Below, piece by piece: positions 1-7,089 of a stretch of 8,122 nt of DNA. Location of the stretch: the NCBI GenBank assembly GCA_036570465.1, contig DATCYD010000286.1:1-8122 (forward strand), given 5' to 3'. Within the stretch, counting starts at the first letter, position 1. Each line of letters starts with the position of its first letter. Made by a program: the position numbers and the translations under genes. This DNA is from Anseongella sp036570465 (lineage in GTDB: Bacteria; Bacteroidota; Bacteroidia; Sphingobacteriales; Sphingobacteriaceae). The notes below the pieces were generated by a model. It was not told where the DNA came from and ran no database searches. It saw only the letters and a list, made by a program, of their open reading frames with translations.

Positions 1-1958
1 AGATAAAACACAGAATTTACGGTTTTCCGGCCTTCGTTGTAATCCAGGTACTCTTCGCCGGTTTCTTCATTCAGGATATTGAGAAGATAATCTCCAGAAC
101 GGTCTATACCCAACATTTCGTAATAGAAGGGTTTATATTGTCGGGCCACATCAAAATACGCATTCCGGGTGGTGTTGGTCATCACCCGGAATGTAAGTCC
201 TTCAGTCAGAAAAGAAAGATCCTGACGCAGCTCCAGCTGAGCAAGCATCATAGACCTTGAATAATCCCGGTAGCCTTTCACCATGTCAGCGTAAGGATTG
301 AGGTACTTTCCTTCCCCGGCATTCCCGAATATGATATGACGAACATATTTATACTTTTCGCCACCATTGTAATAAGGGGCAAACATGACCGGATTCGTTC
401 GCATAATATCTCTGTACACCTTGGCTCCCCCGTCGATGGGACCGGTATAATCATCAAAAGACCCGTTCAGCCGAACCAGGAATTCCGTACTTTTCGTCAG
501 ATTGATGTTGACGTTTCCCCGCAGGGTATATGTTTTCAGATCAATATTGCTATTGAAATTGTTTCTTTTATCAACATCGAGCACCCCATTGTCTCTGTTA
601 AAAGACCCTGATACGTAATAACGTGCCACTTTCCCACCGCCACTCACATTCAAATGTACACGTTGATTGGTCGTATAGTCTTTCATCAATTGCTCCCGCC
701 AGTCTGTTGCCGGGTAGAGATAAGGATCTGCATCAGGGGTGGTATTGTCGATCTTACTGCGAGAATACGGCAAGGGGCTAAGCGGATCTCGCGTCAGAAT
801 GGACTCGTTATGAAGCCTCATGTAGGTGACCGGATCAGCCAATTCTACATTCCTGGTAGGTGTGGAGAGGGAATTCTCCATGCGTAACGACACCCTAGCC
901 TTCCCTTCGACCCCTTCTTTTGTGGTGATCAGGATTACGCCGTTAGCTCCCCTTGCTCCGTAAACTGCAGTGGCCGTGGCGTCCTTCATGATCACAAAAT
1001 CTGCTATATCGTCCACCTGCAGACGCGCCAGATCCGTAGTGGTTACTTCTACGTTGTCAATCAATATCAGTGGATCTACTTTATATCCGAAGGTGGTTAC
1101 TCCTCTGATAAAAAAGTTGGCATTATCCTGCCCAGGCTCGCCGCTCCGCTGGTAGGCAATCATGCCAGCAATCCGGCCGGCGAGCGCTGTGGTTAGATTA
1201 CTGGAAGGAACCTTCAGGTCGCTGGGCTTTACAGAGACCACCGATCCGATGAGGTCAGTTCTTTTCTGCTTGCCAAAACCAACCACTACCACGTCATCCA
1301 GTTGGGATGCGGATATTTTCAGCACAAGGTTGATTTCAGTTCTGCCGTTCACAGGCACCTCTTGTGTTTCAAAACCAATCATGCTAAAGATCAATACCCC
1401 GTCTTCCGGAATCTCCAGTACAAATCTGCCGTTCAGGTCCGTACTTGTCCCGACAGAGGCCCGCCCCTTCAGCGCCACTGAAACGCCGATCAGAGGGGCA
1501 CCGGTTGTATCAGTAATCATCCCCTGGACAGCAACTTGCCCGATCACAATCCTTTCAGGTATCCTTGCCTCTACAACACTGATTTTGTGTCCCTTCAGAC
1601 GCTTCAGGATAACCACCCTTTCACTTTCCTCAATGATATATTCCATCGGGTAGTCTAAAAAACAATGATCCAGCACGTCCCTGAAATCTTTTGATTCTAC
1701 ATGAAGGGAGAGGGGGGCCATCTCTTCCAGATCTTTCCGGCTGTAAAGAAAAGCATAGCCTGTCTGGCGCTGAACTTCTTTCAATACCTGGTCAATCCTG
1801 ACATTATCCATATCTAGATGAACCTTCTGTCCCAGGCTTTCCGCGCTGATATGCAAGGTCATGAGAAGCATAATAAAAGCTGTGAATTTCATGATCAACA
1901 GCAGTTTAGGTATATGCGGAGCAGTGATGCGGGCTTCGCATAAAGAAAATAAATGCAT
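1..1958 (-). CDS. SusC/RagA-family TonB-dependent outer-membrane receptor with STN domain (partial, C-terminus off the left edge)
   Basis: This is a TonB-dependent importer of the SusC type; reading the minus strand gives 652 uninterrupted codons before the window ends. In order: a hydrophobic signal segment (about residues 23-43), an STN domain (about 52-120) of the kind that contacts a FecR anti-sigma factor, a carboxypeptidase-regulatory-like beta domain (about 144-214), the SusC signature and TonB-box-like stretch LDDVVVVGFG (about 220-229), a plug domain (about 233-349) with FFIRGV, LILIDNVEV and the hallmark VYGARGANGVILITTKEG, then the first part of the beta-barrel. The barrel's remainder lies outside. 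The ATG at 1958 gives a 22-residue stretch ahead of the signal core; an in-frame ATG at 1892 (MKFTAF) is the alternative. An in-frame stop at 2022-2024 limits further extension. It lies downstream of its cognate sigma/anti-sigma pair. The substrate cannot be told; such receptors usually import glycans with a SusD partner, here expected beyond the left edge. Confidence 0.95.
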   Translation of the reverse strand, partial: MHLFSLCEARITAPHIPKLLLIMKFTAFIMLLMTLHISAESLGQKVHLDMDNVRIDQVLKEVQRQTGYAFLYSRKDLEEMAPLSLHVESKDFRDVLDHCFLDYPMEYIIEESERVVILKRLKGHKISVVEARIPERIVIGQVAVQGMITDTTGAPLIGVSVALKGRASVGTSTDLNGRFVLEIPEDGVLIFSMIGFETQEVPVNGRTEINLVLKISASQLDDVVVVGFGKQKRTDLIGSVVSVKPSDLKVPSSNLTTALAGRIAGMIAYQRSGEPGQDNANFFIRGVTTFGYKVDPLILIDNVEVTTTDLARLQVDDIADFVIMKDATATAVYGARGANGVILITTKEGVEGKARVSLRMENSLSTPTRNVELADPVTYMRLHNESILTRDPLSPLPYSRSKIDNTTPDADPYLYPATDWREQLMKDYTTNQRVHLNVSGGGKVARYYVSGSFNRDNGVLDVDKRNNFNSNIDLKTYTLRGNVNINLTKSTEFLVRLNGSFDDYTGPIDGGAKVYRDIMRTNPVMFAPYYNGGEKYKYVRHIIFGNAGEGKYLNPYADMVKGYRDYSRSMMLAQLELRQDLSFLTEGLTFRVMTNTTRNAYFDVARQYKPFYYEMLGIDRSGDYLLNILNEETGEEYLDYNEGRKTVNSVFY

Positions 1959-2038
1959 AAATTTGATCCGTTTAGGTTTAACGCAAATCGTTTTGATTTC
2001 CAATAATTCAGAGAGAAATGGTTAGGCCTTTACTTATC

Positions 2039-2062
2039 CCGCTCCGGTTGCCCCCGGAGCGG
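2039..2062. terminator. GC-rich perfect hairpin between the anti-sigma and receptor genes
   Basis: A 9-bp perfect inverted repeat, CCGCTCCGG at 2039-2047 and CCGGAGCGG at 2054-2062, encloses a 6-base loop. It begins 26 bases past the stop of the anti-sigma gene, the usual place for a terminator. A T-run (TTTTGTT, 2063-2069) follows the stem on the plus strand, so by the classical rule it would end plus-strand (antisense) transcription best. In the sense direction of the flanking genes the sequence after the stem is not U-rich. It may therefore be an intrinsic terminator of the sigma/anti-sigma transcript, a partial attenuator, or an RNA-stabilising stem. The stem itself is certain; the role is inferred. 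Confidence 0.6.
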
Positions 2063-2088
2063 TTTTGTTAGGGCCCGTCACGTACAGG

Positions 2089-3279
2089 TTACTTCATGAC
2101 GATGATCCTCCTTCCTTCAATGTTAAATTTCACATGCCCGGTTAGCTCCATCATTTCCAGCAATCTGGAAACTGGTAAATCGCGTGGTAACATCAGCAAG
2201 TTGAACCTGCTGTCAATTGAATCGCGGTACTCTACTTCCACATTGTACCAACGAGCGATCCGCTTCATAATCACCTTCAACGGCTGGTCGTCAAAGTAGA
2301 AATACCCGTCCTTCCAGGAAATTTCAGCAAGAAGATTCACTTCCTTCACCTGAAGGGCGCTGGTAGAAGGATTCATTTGTGCCTGTTGTCCGGGTACCAG
2401 AATAATTTGTTTTCCAAATGCCCTGGCGATTACCTTTCCTGAGGCCAGCGTTGTGTTAAATGTTTGTTCGTCTTCGAAGTCATTGATATTGAATTCCGTT
2501 CCAAGCACCTCCACAACGACGTGATCCCTGAGCTTAACTCTGAATGGCCTGTTCTTATCCTCGACAACATCAAAATAAACTTCTCCGCTTGCTTCCACCA
2601 CGCGTTGACCCGAATCGAACCCGGTCGGGAACCGCAGGCTGGAGGCTGCATTCAGCCAGGCCCTGGTCCCATCCGGAAGGGTAATCTGATAACTGCCTCC
2701 CCGCGGAGTCCGGATCATATTGAAACTTTTTTTAGTCCCGGAATTGTCGGATTTAACATCGGTGTCTGCCTGATAAATAAGTCTGCCATCCTCTTCCTTG
2801 ATAACTTTAGAGTCTGGCTGATCAGCAACAAGTCCCCGGGAGACATCTTCCAGCACAACTGTACGACCATCACCCAAGGTTAATACTGCCTTATTGCCAC
2901 CTGCAGGTATATCATTTGCATACCTTGTTGCCAATTGAGACCCATCCGTAAAATGATTAAACAGGTAAACAGAAGCGGCGAGCGAAAGGATCAACAACAC
3001 AAAAACAGCAGCTATTCGCGCCGGAATATGGAAAAGCTGGTTGTGGAAAAGCTTCCGGATCAGGGGATCCTTTTCTCCTGGCTGGGTATGCTTTGCAAAT
3101 TGTCGGAAAACACGCATATCATGTTGAATCCGGGGAGTGTCACTCAGCTTCTCAAATAAGCTTCTCAGCTCTGGGAATTGCTCCATCCAGGCTTCAAGTT
3201 GACGCATCTCGGTTTCGCTAAGCCCCTGTTGAAGGTGCTTCAGGAACAGCGCTTCGATATGTTCTGATTCAGGATGCAT
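2089..3279 (-). CDS. FecR-family anti-sigma factor
   Basis: This inner-membrane anti-sigma factor is expected to hold the neighbouring ECF sigma factor inactive until it receives a signal from the STN domain of the outer-membrane receptor. The 396-residue protein has an N-terminal cytoplasmic segment (about 1-85) with a short helical, acidic anti-sigma-like region, one transmembrane helix (about 88-107), a periplasmic FecR domain (about 185-290; core FNMIRTPRGGSYQITLPDGT, then LNAASSLRFPTGF and the GEVYFDV motif) and a C-terminal DUF4974-type domain (about 326-394; FDDQPLKVIMKRIARWYNVEVEY through ELTGHVKFNIEGRRIIVM). The order and length are standard for Bacteroidota. The ATG at 3279 is well fixed because an in-frame TAA lies three codons upstream (3286-3288). 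It follows the sigma gene by 82 bases in the same direction and precedes the receptor. No Shine-Dalgarno sequence is visible, which is normal in this phylum. Confidence 0.95.
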   Translation of the reverse strand: MHPESEHIEALFLKHLQQGLSETEMRQLEAWMEQFPELRSLFEKLSDTPRIQHDMRVFRQFAKHTQPGEKDPLIRKLFHNQLFHIPARIAAVFVLLILSLAASVYLFNHFTDGSQLATRYANDIPAGGNKAVLTLGDGRTVVLEDVSRGLVADQPDSKVIKEEDGRLIYQADTDVKSDNSGTKKSFNMIRTPRGGSYQITLPDGTRAWLNAASSLRFPTGFDSGQRVVEASGEVYFDVVEDKNRPFRVKLRDHVVVEVLGTEFNINDFEDEQTFNTTLASGKVIARAFGKQIILVPGQQAQMNPSTSALQVKEVNLLAEISWKDGYFYFDDQPLKVIMKRIARWYNVEVEYRDSIDSRFNLLMLPRDLPVSRLLEMMELTGHVKFNIEGRRIIVMK

Positions 3280-3361
3280 ATTAGTTTAGGGACATGACCA
3301 CTATGAGAGGTCACATCATGTATAAAACAACTGAGCTCCCGATTCAACCCCTCACAGACGG

Positions 3362-3916
3362 TTATTTTACCAAACCCAATTCTATCAACCTGATTTTCAG
3401 TATATCCAGGGCCTTTCTTTTTGCATTTCGGACACTCTGTTCCCGAATTTTCATTTTCGAAGCAATTTCTGCTGTCGATAACCCTTCTTCGAAGATCATC
3501 TTGAAGATCTCTTTTAATCTTGGCGGAAGCACTTCGATTTCGTCATAGATATATTTCAGTAGTTGTGCCTGGATCATATTACCCAGGATGTAATCGTCCT
3601 TTTTCTCGGCCAGGTAAAGGAGCTCTTCATGAACAGAAGTTCGAACGCGTAATGATTTAAGATAGTTAAGGGATGCGTTACGGGCAGTCGTGTATAGAAA
3701 TGATTTAATGCTTGCTTGTGTATTGAATCCTGAATGACGCTGCCATAATTTGGACAGACTTTCAGAGGCAATATCTTCAGCCTGAGACATATCACCGGTC
3801 AGATTATAGGAGAAATAACTAAGCGATGGATAATACATCCGATAGATCTGGGTAAATGCTTCCCTATCGCCTTTTTGAAACTCAACCGCTAAATCGGTCT
3901 TTCCCATTTTATCCAT
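3362..3916 (-). CDS. ECF-type RNA polymerase sigma factor (FecI-like)
   Basis: This is a small alternative sigma factor of 184 residues, the usual ECF size. Region 2 (about 18-88) shows the expected pattern: DREAFTQIYRMYYPSL, then QAEDIASESLSKLWQ, then SIKSFLYTTARNASLNYLKS, which covers core binding and -10 recognition and melting. Region 4 (about 120-175) contains the helix-turn-helix STAEIASKMKIREQSVRNAKRKAL that reads the -35-equivalent element. Residues 129-133 (VLPPR) match the conserved LPxR start of region 4. The ATG at 3916 is preceded in frame by a TGA at 3923-3925, so the start is this ATG or the one three codons later (3907). Its neighbour downstream is the FecR-type anti-sigma factor, and the pair should control the adjacent SusC-like operon. 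The gene is divergent from the TetR gene across about 160 bases. I found no convincing promoter on its own strand. Confidence 0.95.
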   Translation of the reverse strand: MDKMGKTDLAVEFQKGDREAFTQIYRMYYPSLSYFSYNLTGDMSQAEDIASESLSKLWQRHSGFNTQASIKSFLYTTARNASLNYLKSLRVRTSVHEELLYLAEKKDDYILGNMIQAQLLKYIYDEIEVLPPRLKEIFKMIFEEGLSTAEIASKMKIREQSVRNAKRKALDILKIRLIELGLVK

Positions 3917-3998
3917 ATGCCGTCATCACCGCGTAATCGCTGAAGGGCGAATGTACTGAAAAAAGGGGGCTGCTGACTGCACTTGAGGAAAAGACGTA

Positions 3999-4014
3999 TT
4001 AATCAAATGATTAA
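3999..4014. promoter_or_regulatory. Perfect 16-bp dyad, likely TetR-family operator (site 1)
   Basis: TTAATCA (3999-4005) and TGATTAA (4008-4014) form a perfect 7-bp inverted repeat separated by AA. The site ends 4 bases before the -33 element of the promoter that reads into the TetR gene. The same word recurs with one change ahead of the TolC-like gene (4756-4771). Dimeric TetR repressors bind dyads of about this size next to or within their own promoters, so autoregulation is the natural reading. The dyad and its repetition are seen directly; binding by this protein is inferred. Confidence 0.7.
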
Positions 4015-4018
4015 AAAA

Positions 4019-4050
4019 TTTGAATAAATTCAGATTTTCCCTTAACTTTG
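4019..4050 (+). promoter_or_regulatory. Bacteroidota-type promoter for the TetR gene
   Basis: TTTG at 4019-4022, a 20-base spacer, and TAACTTTG at 4043-4050 match the housekeeping Bacteroidota pattern (-33 TTTG, -7 TAnnTTTG) at every fixed position. Transcription would begin roughly at 4055-4060, leaving a leader of about 20-25 bases before the ATG at 4081. The -7 element covers a TTG at 4048 that is in frame with the gene, so that TTG would not be in the mRNA made from this promoter. Confidence 0.7.
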
Positions 4051-4080
4051 CCCACAGCAAATGTGATAAGATTCCGGAAG

Positions 4081-4710
4081 ATGGTAGCTGCAAGGAAAAG
4101 GGAAATCAATATTTCGACAGAAGAAAAAATAAAAGAGGCCGCCCGTAAGGTATTTACCCGGAAAGGCTATGCAGCGGCCCGCACGATGGATATTGCTGAG
4201 GAAGCAGGTATTAACCTGGCTTTGCTGAATTATTATTTCCGAAGCAAGGAGAAGCTTTTTCACCAGGTAATGATTGAACGCATGCAGGAATTGTTCGGTG
4301 TGCTGATTCCGGTGATGAACGACCCCTCTACTGCTCTGGAAACCAAGTTGCGGCTGATCACTGAAAATTACATTGCCACCATTGGCCGCAATCCCGACCT
4401 GCCTCTTTTCGTCCTGAGCGAAATCCGGAATAATCCAGGCGCCTTTATAAAGGGTTTTCAAATCCGTAAGGTTTTAGAGTCAGATCTGGTAAACCAGCTC
4501 AGGGAGCGACAACCGGCTTTGCATCCTCTTCATTTCATTATGAATTTGCTGGGTCTGATCATATTTCCATTTGTGGCCAGTCCGGCTTTCCACGAAGCGG
4601 GGGCAGTCGATGAGGATTCCTTCAGGAAACTCATGGAAGAACGACGACAATTGATCCCGCTTTGGATTCAATCGATGCTGAATATGGAGGCTCCTCAACA
4701 AAGCGGTTGA
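4081..4710 (+). CDS. TetR/AcrR-family transcriptional repressor of the adjacent efflux operon
   Basis: This is a 209-residue one-component DNA-binding repressor, of normal TetR length. The N-terminal domain (about 12-60) is canonical: TEEKIKEAARKVFTRKGY, then the helix-turn-helix TMDIAEEAGINLALLNYYF, then RSKEKLF. The all-helical C-terminal part, which binds the inducer and forms the dimer, is less conserved; the stretch LPLFVLSEIRNNP (about 107-119) is seen in CecR/AefR-like relatives. I chose the ATG at 4081. The frame stays open to a TTG at 4048, but that codon lies inside the -7 promoter element. The gene lies 79 bases upstream of an outer-membrane efflux factor in the same direction. Matching dyads in front of both genes suggest it represses itself and the efflux operon. 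The inducer is unknown. The resemblance to enterobacterial CecR rests mainly on gene order. Confidence 0.93.
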   Translation: MVAARKREINISTEEKIKEAARKVFTRKGYAAARTMDIAEEAGINLALLNYYFRSKEKLFHQVMIERMQELFGVLIPVMNDPSTALETKLRLITENYIATIGRNPDLPLFVLSEIRNNPGAFIKGFQIRKVLESDLVNQLRERQPALHPLHFIMNLLGLIIFPFVASPAFHEAGAVDEDSFRKLMEERRQLIPLWIQSMLNMEAPQQSG

Positions 4711-4755
4711 TTGTTTCCCGGGATCCTTTTGGGGATCGGTTTCTTTGAAACGATG

Positions 4756-4771
4756 TTAATCAAATGTTTAA
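4756..4771. promoter_or_regulatory. Imperfect 16-bp dyad, likely TetR-family operator (site 2)
   Basis: TTAATCA-AA-TGTTTAA agrees with the perfect dyad at 3999-4014 in 15 of 16 positions and is followed by the same A-rich flank. It ends 18 bases before the ATG of the TolC-like gene, where a bound repressor would block transcription initiation or early elongation of the efflux operon. A TTTG at 4744-4747 could be a -33 element, but no good TAnnTTTG lies at the right distance, so the promoter itself is not assigned. Regulation of the efflux genes by the TetR protein is an inference from the repeated word. Confidence 0.65.
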
Positions 4772-4789
4772 AACAAATAGACAGGAACA

Positions 4790-6145
4790 ATGATTAAAAT
4801 CCACCGGCATACGCTGTTATTCGGCGGTTTTCTGCTGGCAACCCTGACCGTATATGGACAAGGTGACGGACCAACAGAGGCACTTACCCTGGAAGCGTGC
4901 CAACAACTGGCAAGAGCGAATTATCCTCAGATCCGTAAGCTGGGCCTGATTGAGGAAAGCAGTGCCTATTCGTTGGCAAATGCATCCATGGTGTTCCTTC
5001 CGAAGCTGAGTATCAACGGACAAGCCAGTTATCAATCTGAAACGGTCAATTTCGCGAATGCGCTTGGTGGCGCCCTGCCTCCCGGAGCTAGCGTTCCTTC
5101 GCTCAGCAAGGACCAGTACCGGATCCAGGCGGAAGTCAGCCAAACGATCTACGACGGAGGTGCCTCCGGCAATCGCCGGACCCTGATCAAAGCGGGTGAA
5201 GCAATTGATAAACAACAGGTGCAGGTATCACTTTATGCCCTCGAAGACCGGGTAAATCAGCTTTATTTCTCGGTGCTGCTCATGGAGGAACAATCCCGGC
5301 AAAACCAGACCCGGAAAGCTGACCTGGAACAGGCTGCCCGGAAAACCGCCGCGGCATTGGAATATGGGACGGCTTTCAGGAGTAGTTTGGATGAGATAAA
5401 GGCCGAAATCATCAGCGTGAATATGGCAAGCATTCAGTTTCGCAGCAGTCGTGCTGCTTTTCTCCGGATGCTTGGACTCCTGATCGGTCAGGAATTGTCA
5501 GACAGCGTCAAACTAGCCATGCCGGCCCCGAAAGCAACAGCAGTAGTTTCGCGGCATGATATCCAGCGGCCCGAACTGGAACTCTTTCGTTTGCAAAAGG
5601 AATTGTTGGACGTGGAAGAAAAGAAATTGCGAAGCGGATATCTTCCGAAACTGAGTGCCTTTTTCCAGGGCGCGTGGGGAAGACCCATGCTGAATATCAT
5701 CAGCGATGAGTTTGGGCCTTGGTATATTACTGGCGCCCGCCTCACCTGGAATTTTGGAAGTTTATACACCTTGAAAAACGACCGCAGAAACCTGGAGATC
5801 AAGCGGCAGAATATGGGCATCGAAAAGGAAACCTTCCTGCTGAACACCCGGATCTCGCTTGAGCAGGAGCGTGGGGAAATACAAAAGTACCTGGAACTGA
5901 TCGAACAGGATAAAAAAGCCATTGTTTTACGGGCCTCGGTGAAAAAAGCGGCAGAGGCTCAGCTTGAGAATGGCGTGATCACCCCGCATGAATTCATTAT
6001 CCGGGTAAATGCCGAAAACCTGGCCCGCCAAACCTTGATCATGCATCAGATCAGGTTGCTCCAGGCCCAATACGATCGCAGGCAAATTTCCGGGAACAAT
6101 GACTGGCAGTCCTCTAACCGTTCACTGAATAATCCAAAAAAATGA
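4790..6145 (+). CDS. TolC-family outer-membrane efflux protein
   Basis: This 451-residue protein should form the trimeric outer-membrane channel and periplasmic tunnel of a tripartite exporter. A Sec signal peptide (about 1-23, cleavage near VYG|Q) is followed by two outer-membrane-efflux repeats: the first begins TLEACQQLARANYPQIRK (about 33-50) and the second begins with RPELELFRLQKELLDVEEKK and GYLPKLSAFFQG. The late helix carries ENGVITPHEFI (393-403), matching the family's NGxIT motif. A short polar tail ends the protein. An AGGA at 4783-4786 may act as a weak ribosome binding site for the ATG at 4790. Its TGA overlaps the ATG of the HlyD-like gene (ATGA), which points to translational coupling and a dedicated channel for this exporter. 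The exported substrate is not readable from the sequence. Confidence 0.94.
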   Translation: MIKIHRHTLLFGGFLLATLTVYGQGDGPTEALTLEACQQLARANYPQIRKLGLIEESSAYSLANASMVFLPKLSINGQASYQSETVNFANALGGALPPGASVPSLSKDQYRIQAEVSQTIYDGGASGNRRTLIKAGEAIDKQQVQVSLYALEDRVNQLYFSVLLMEEQSRQNQTRKADLEQAARKTAAALEYGTAFRSSLDEIKAEIISVNMASIQFRSSRAAFLRMLGLLIGQELSDSVKLAMPAPKATAVVSRHDIQRPELELFRLQKELLDVEEKKLRSGYLPKLSAFFQGAWGRPMLNIISDEFGPWYITGARLTWNFGSLYTLKNDRRNLEIKRQNMGIEKETFLLNTRISLEQERGEIQKYLELIEQDKKAIVLRASVKKAAEAQLENGVITPHEFIIRVNAENLARQTLIMHQIRLLQAQYDRRQISGNNDWQSSNRSLNNPKK

Positions 6146-7089
6146 AACAGCTATTTGCAAATTCTCCCCTGATCGCAATCCTTGCCTTCTTATTGGTTGC
6201 AACCGCATGCGATCGGCAAGATGAGTATGATGCTTCCGGCCATTTCGAGGCCGATGAGGTCATTGTTTCGGCACAGCAGACCGGGGAAATTCTCTCATTC
6301 CTGGCCCGGGAAGGGGATCAGCTGGAAGCGGGTTCCATCGTGGGACAGATTGATGTAACCCTTTCCCGGCTGCAGAAAGAACAAATTGAAGCCTCCATTA
6401 AGGCCCTGAAACAAAAAACAAGCAGTCCGGCGGAACAAACTGAGCTGATCAGGAAACAATTGGCTGTGCAACAATCTGAATTGGAACATCAAAAGCGGGA
6501 ACGGGAGCGGACGGAGAACCTGGTGAAGGCAGATGCTGCCACCCGCAAGCAGTTGGATGACATAGACGCCCTGATAGAGAAACTGGAAAAGCAGATCGCA
6601 GCTACAAGGCAGGAGATCGAATTGAGCAAGTCAGCTATCGCAACTCAAAACAGGGGCATTCTTAGTGAACAAACGCCGCTGGAAGTAAATGCAAAACAAC
6701 TTCAGGAACAGATAGACCGCGGGCAAATCGTCAATCCAATTTCAGGGATGGTACTCACAAAATACGCCCTGGAAGGGGAACTGGCCACTATGGGCCGGCC
6801 CCTCTATAAAATCGCCAATATCGATACCCTTATCCTGAAGGCGTATGTCACCGGCAATAAGCTCTCTGAAATAAAACCGGGAAAAGCGGTAACCGTCCGG
6901 GTTGACCAGGGCGAGGATCGTTTTAAAACCTATCCGGGTATAATGACCTGGATTTCGTCCAAATCAGAATTCACGCCGAAGACGATCCAAACCAAAGACG
7001 AACGGGCCAATCTGGTGTATGCCATTAAAATACGGGTAAAAAACGACGGCTATCTAAAGATCGGCATGTATGGGGAAGTATTATGGTAG
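6142..7089 (+). CDS. HlyD/membrane-fusion-protein family periplasmic adaptor, probable lipoprotein (YbhG-like)
   Basis: This 315-residue adaptor should bridge the inner-membrane ABC transporter and the TolC-like channel. The N-terminus is a hydrophobic signal ending in a lipobox-like VATAC, so Cys23 is the probable lipid-anchored residue; an acidic stretch (DRQDEYD) follows. The two halves of a lipoyl/barrel-sandwich domain (about 40-71, core SAQQTGEILSFLAREGDQLEAG, and about 195-227, core VNPISGMVLTKYALEGELA) flank a long alpha-helical hairpin (about 72-193). Its turn region ERTENLVKADAATRKQLDD is typical of adaptors that dock to TolC tips. A beta-barrel segment follows (about 228-315; SEFTPKTIQTKDERANLVYA is a family-typical stretch). 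The gene starts within the stop of the TolC-like gene and ends 7 bases inside the ATPase gene. The family and neighbours point to drug, bile-salt-like or other small-molecule export; the real substrate is unknown. Confidence 0.93.
   Translation: MKQLFANSPLIAILAFLLVATACDRQDEYDASGHFEADEVIVSAQQTGEILSFLAREGDQLEAGSIVGQIDVTLSRLQKEQIEASIKALKQKTSSPAEQTELIRKQLAVQQSELEHQKRERERTENLVKADAATRKQLDDIDALIEKLEKQIAATRQEIELSKSAIATQNRGILSEQTPLEVNAKQLQEQIDRGQIVNPISGMVLTKYALEGELATMGRPLYKIANIDTLILKAYVTGNKLSEIKPGKAVTVRVDQGEDRFKTYPGIMTWISSKSEFTPKTIQTKDERANLVYAIKIRVKNDGYLKIGMYGEVLW

Noticed and set aside
336..1653. Plus-strand open frames within the receptor gene, including one of 163 codons
   Set aside because: They are antisense to a continuous, well-conserved SusC-like coding frame; their translations show no recognisable domain.
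3295..3313. Inverted repeat TGACC-(9)-GGTCA between the sigma and anti-sigma genes
   Set aside because: Only a 5-bp stem with a 9-base loop and no T-run; expected by chance and not supported as a terminator or operator.
3917..3960. Possible sigma-gene promoter on the minus strand (TACATTCG, one mismatch from TAnnTTTG)
   Set aside because: No TTTG or TTG is found at a suitable distance upstream, so the match is not better than chance.
4722..4740. Possible hairpin GATCC-(6)-GGATC just after the TetR stop codon
   Set aside because: The stem is 5 bp, interrupted by a mismatch at its base, and followed by a broken T-rich run; too weak to call a terminator.
4791..4797. A third TGATTAA half-site overlapping the start codon of the TolC-like gene
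   Set aside because: It is only a half-site with no matching partner at the right spacing, and ATGATTAAAA is a common gene start in AT-biased codons.
4042..5922. Minus-strand open frames of 130-145 codons opposite the TetR and TolC-like genes
   Set aside because: They are shadows of clearly recognised plus-strand genes and have low-complexity, Ser/Phe/Arg-rich or otherwise unrecognisable translations.
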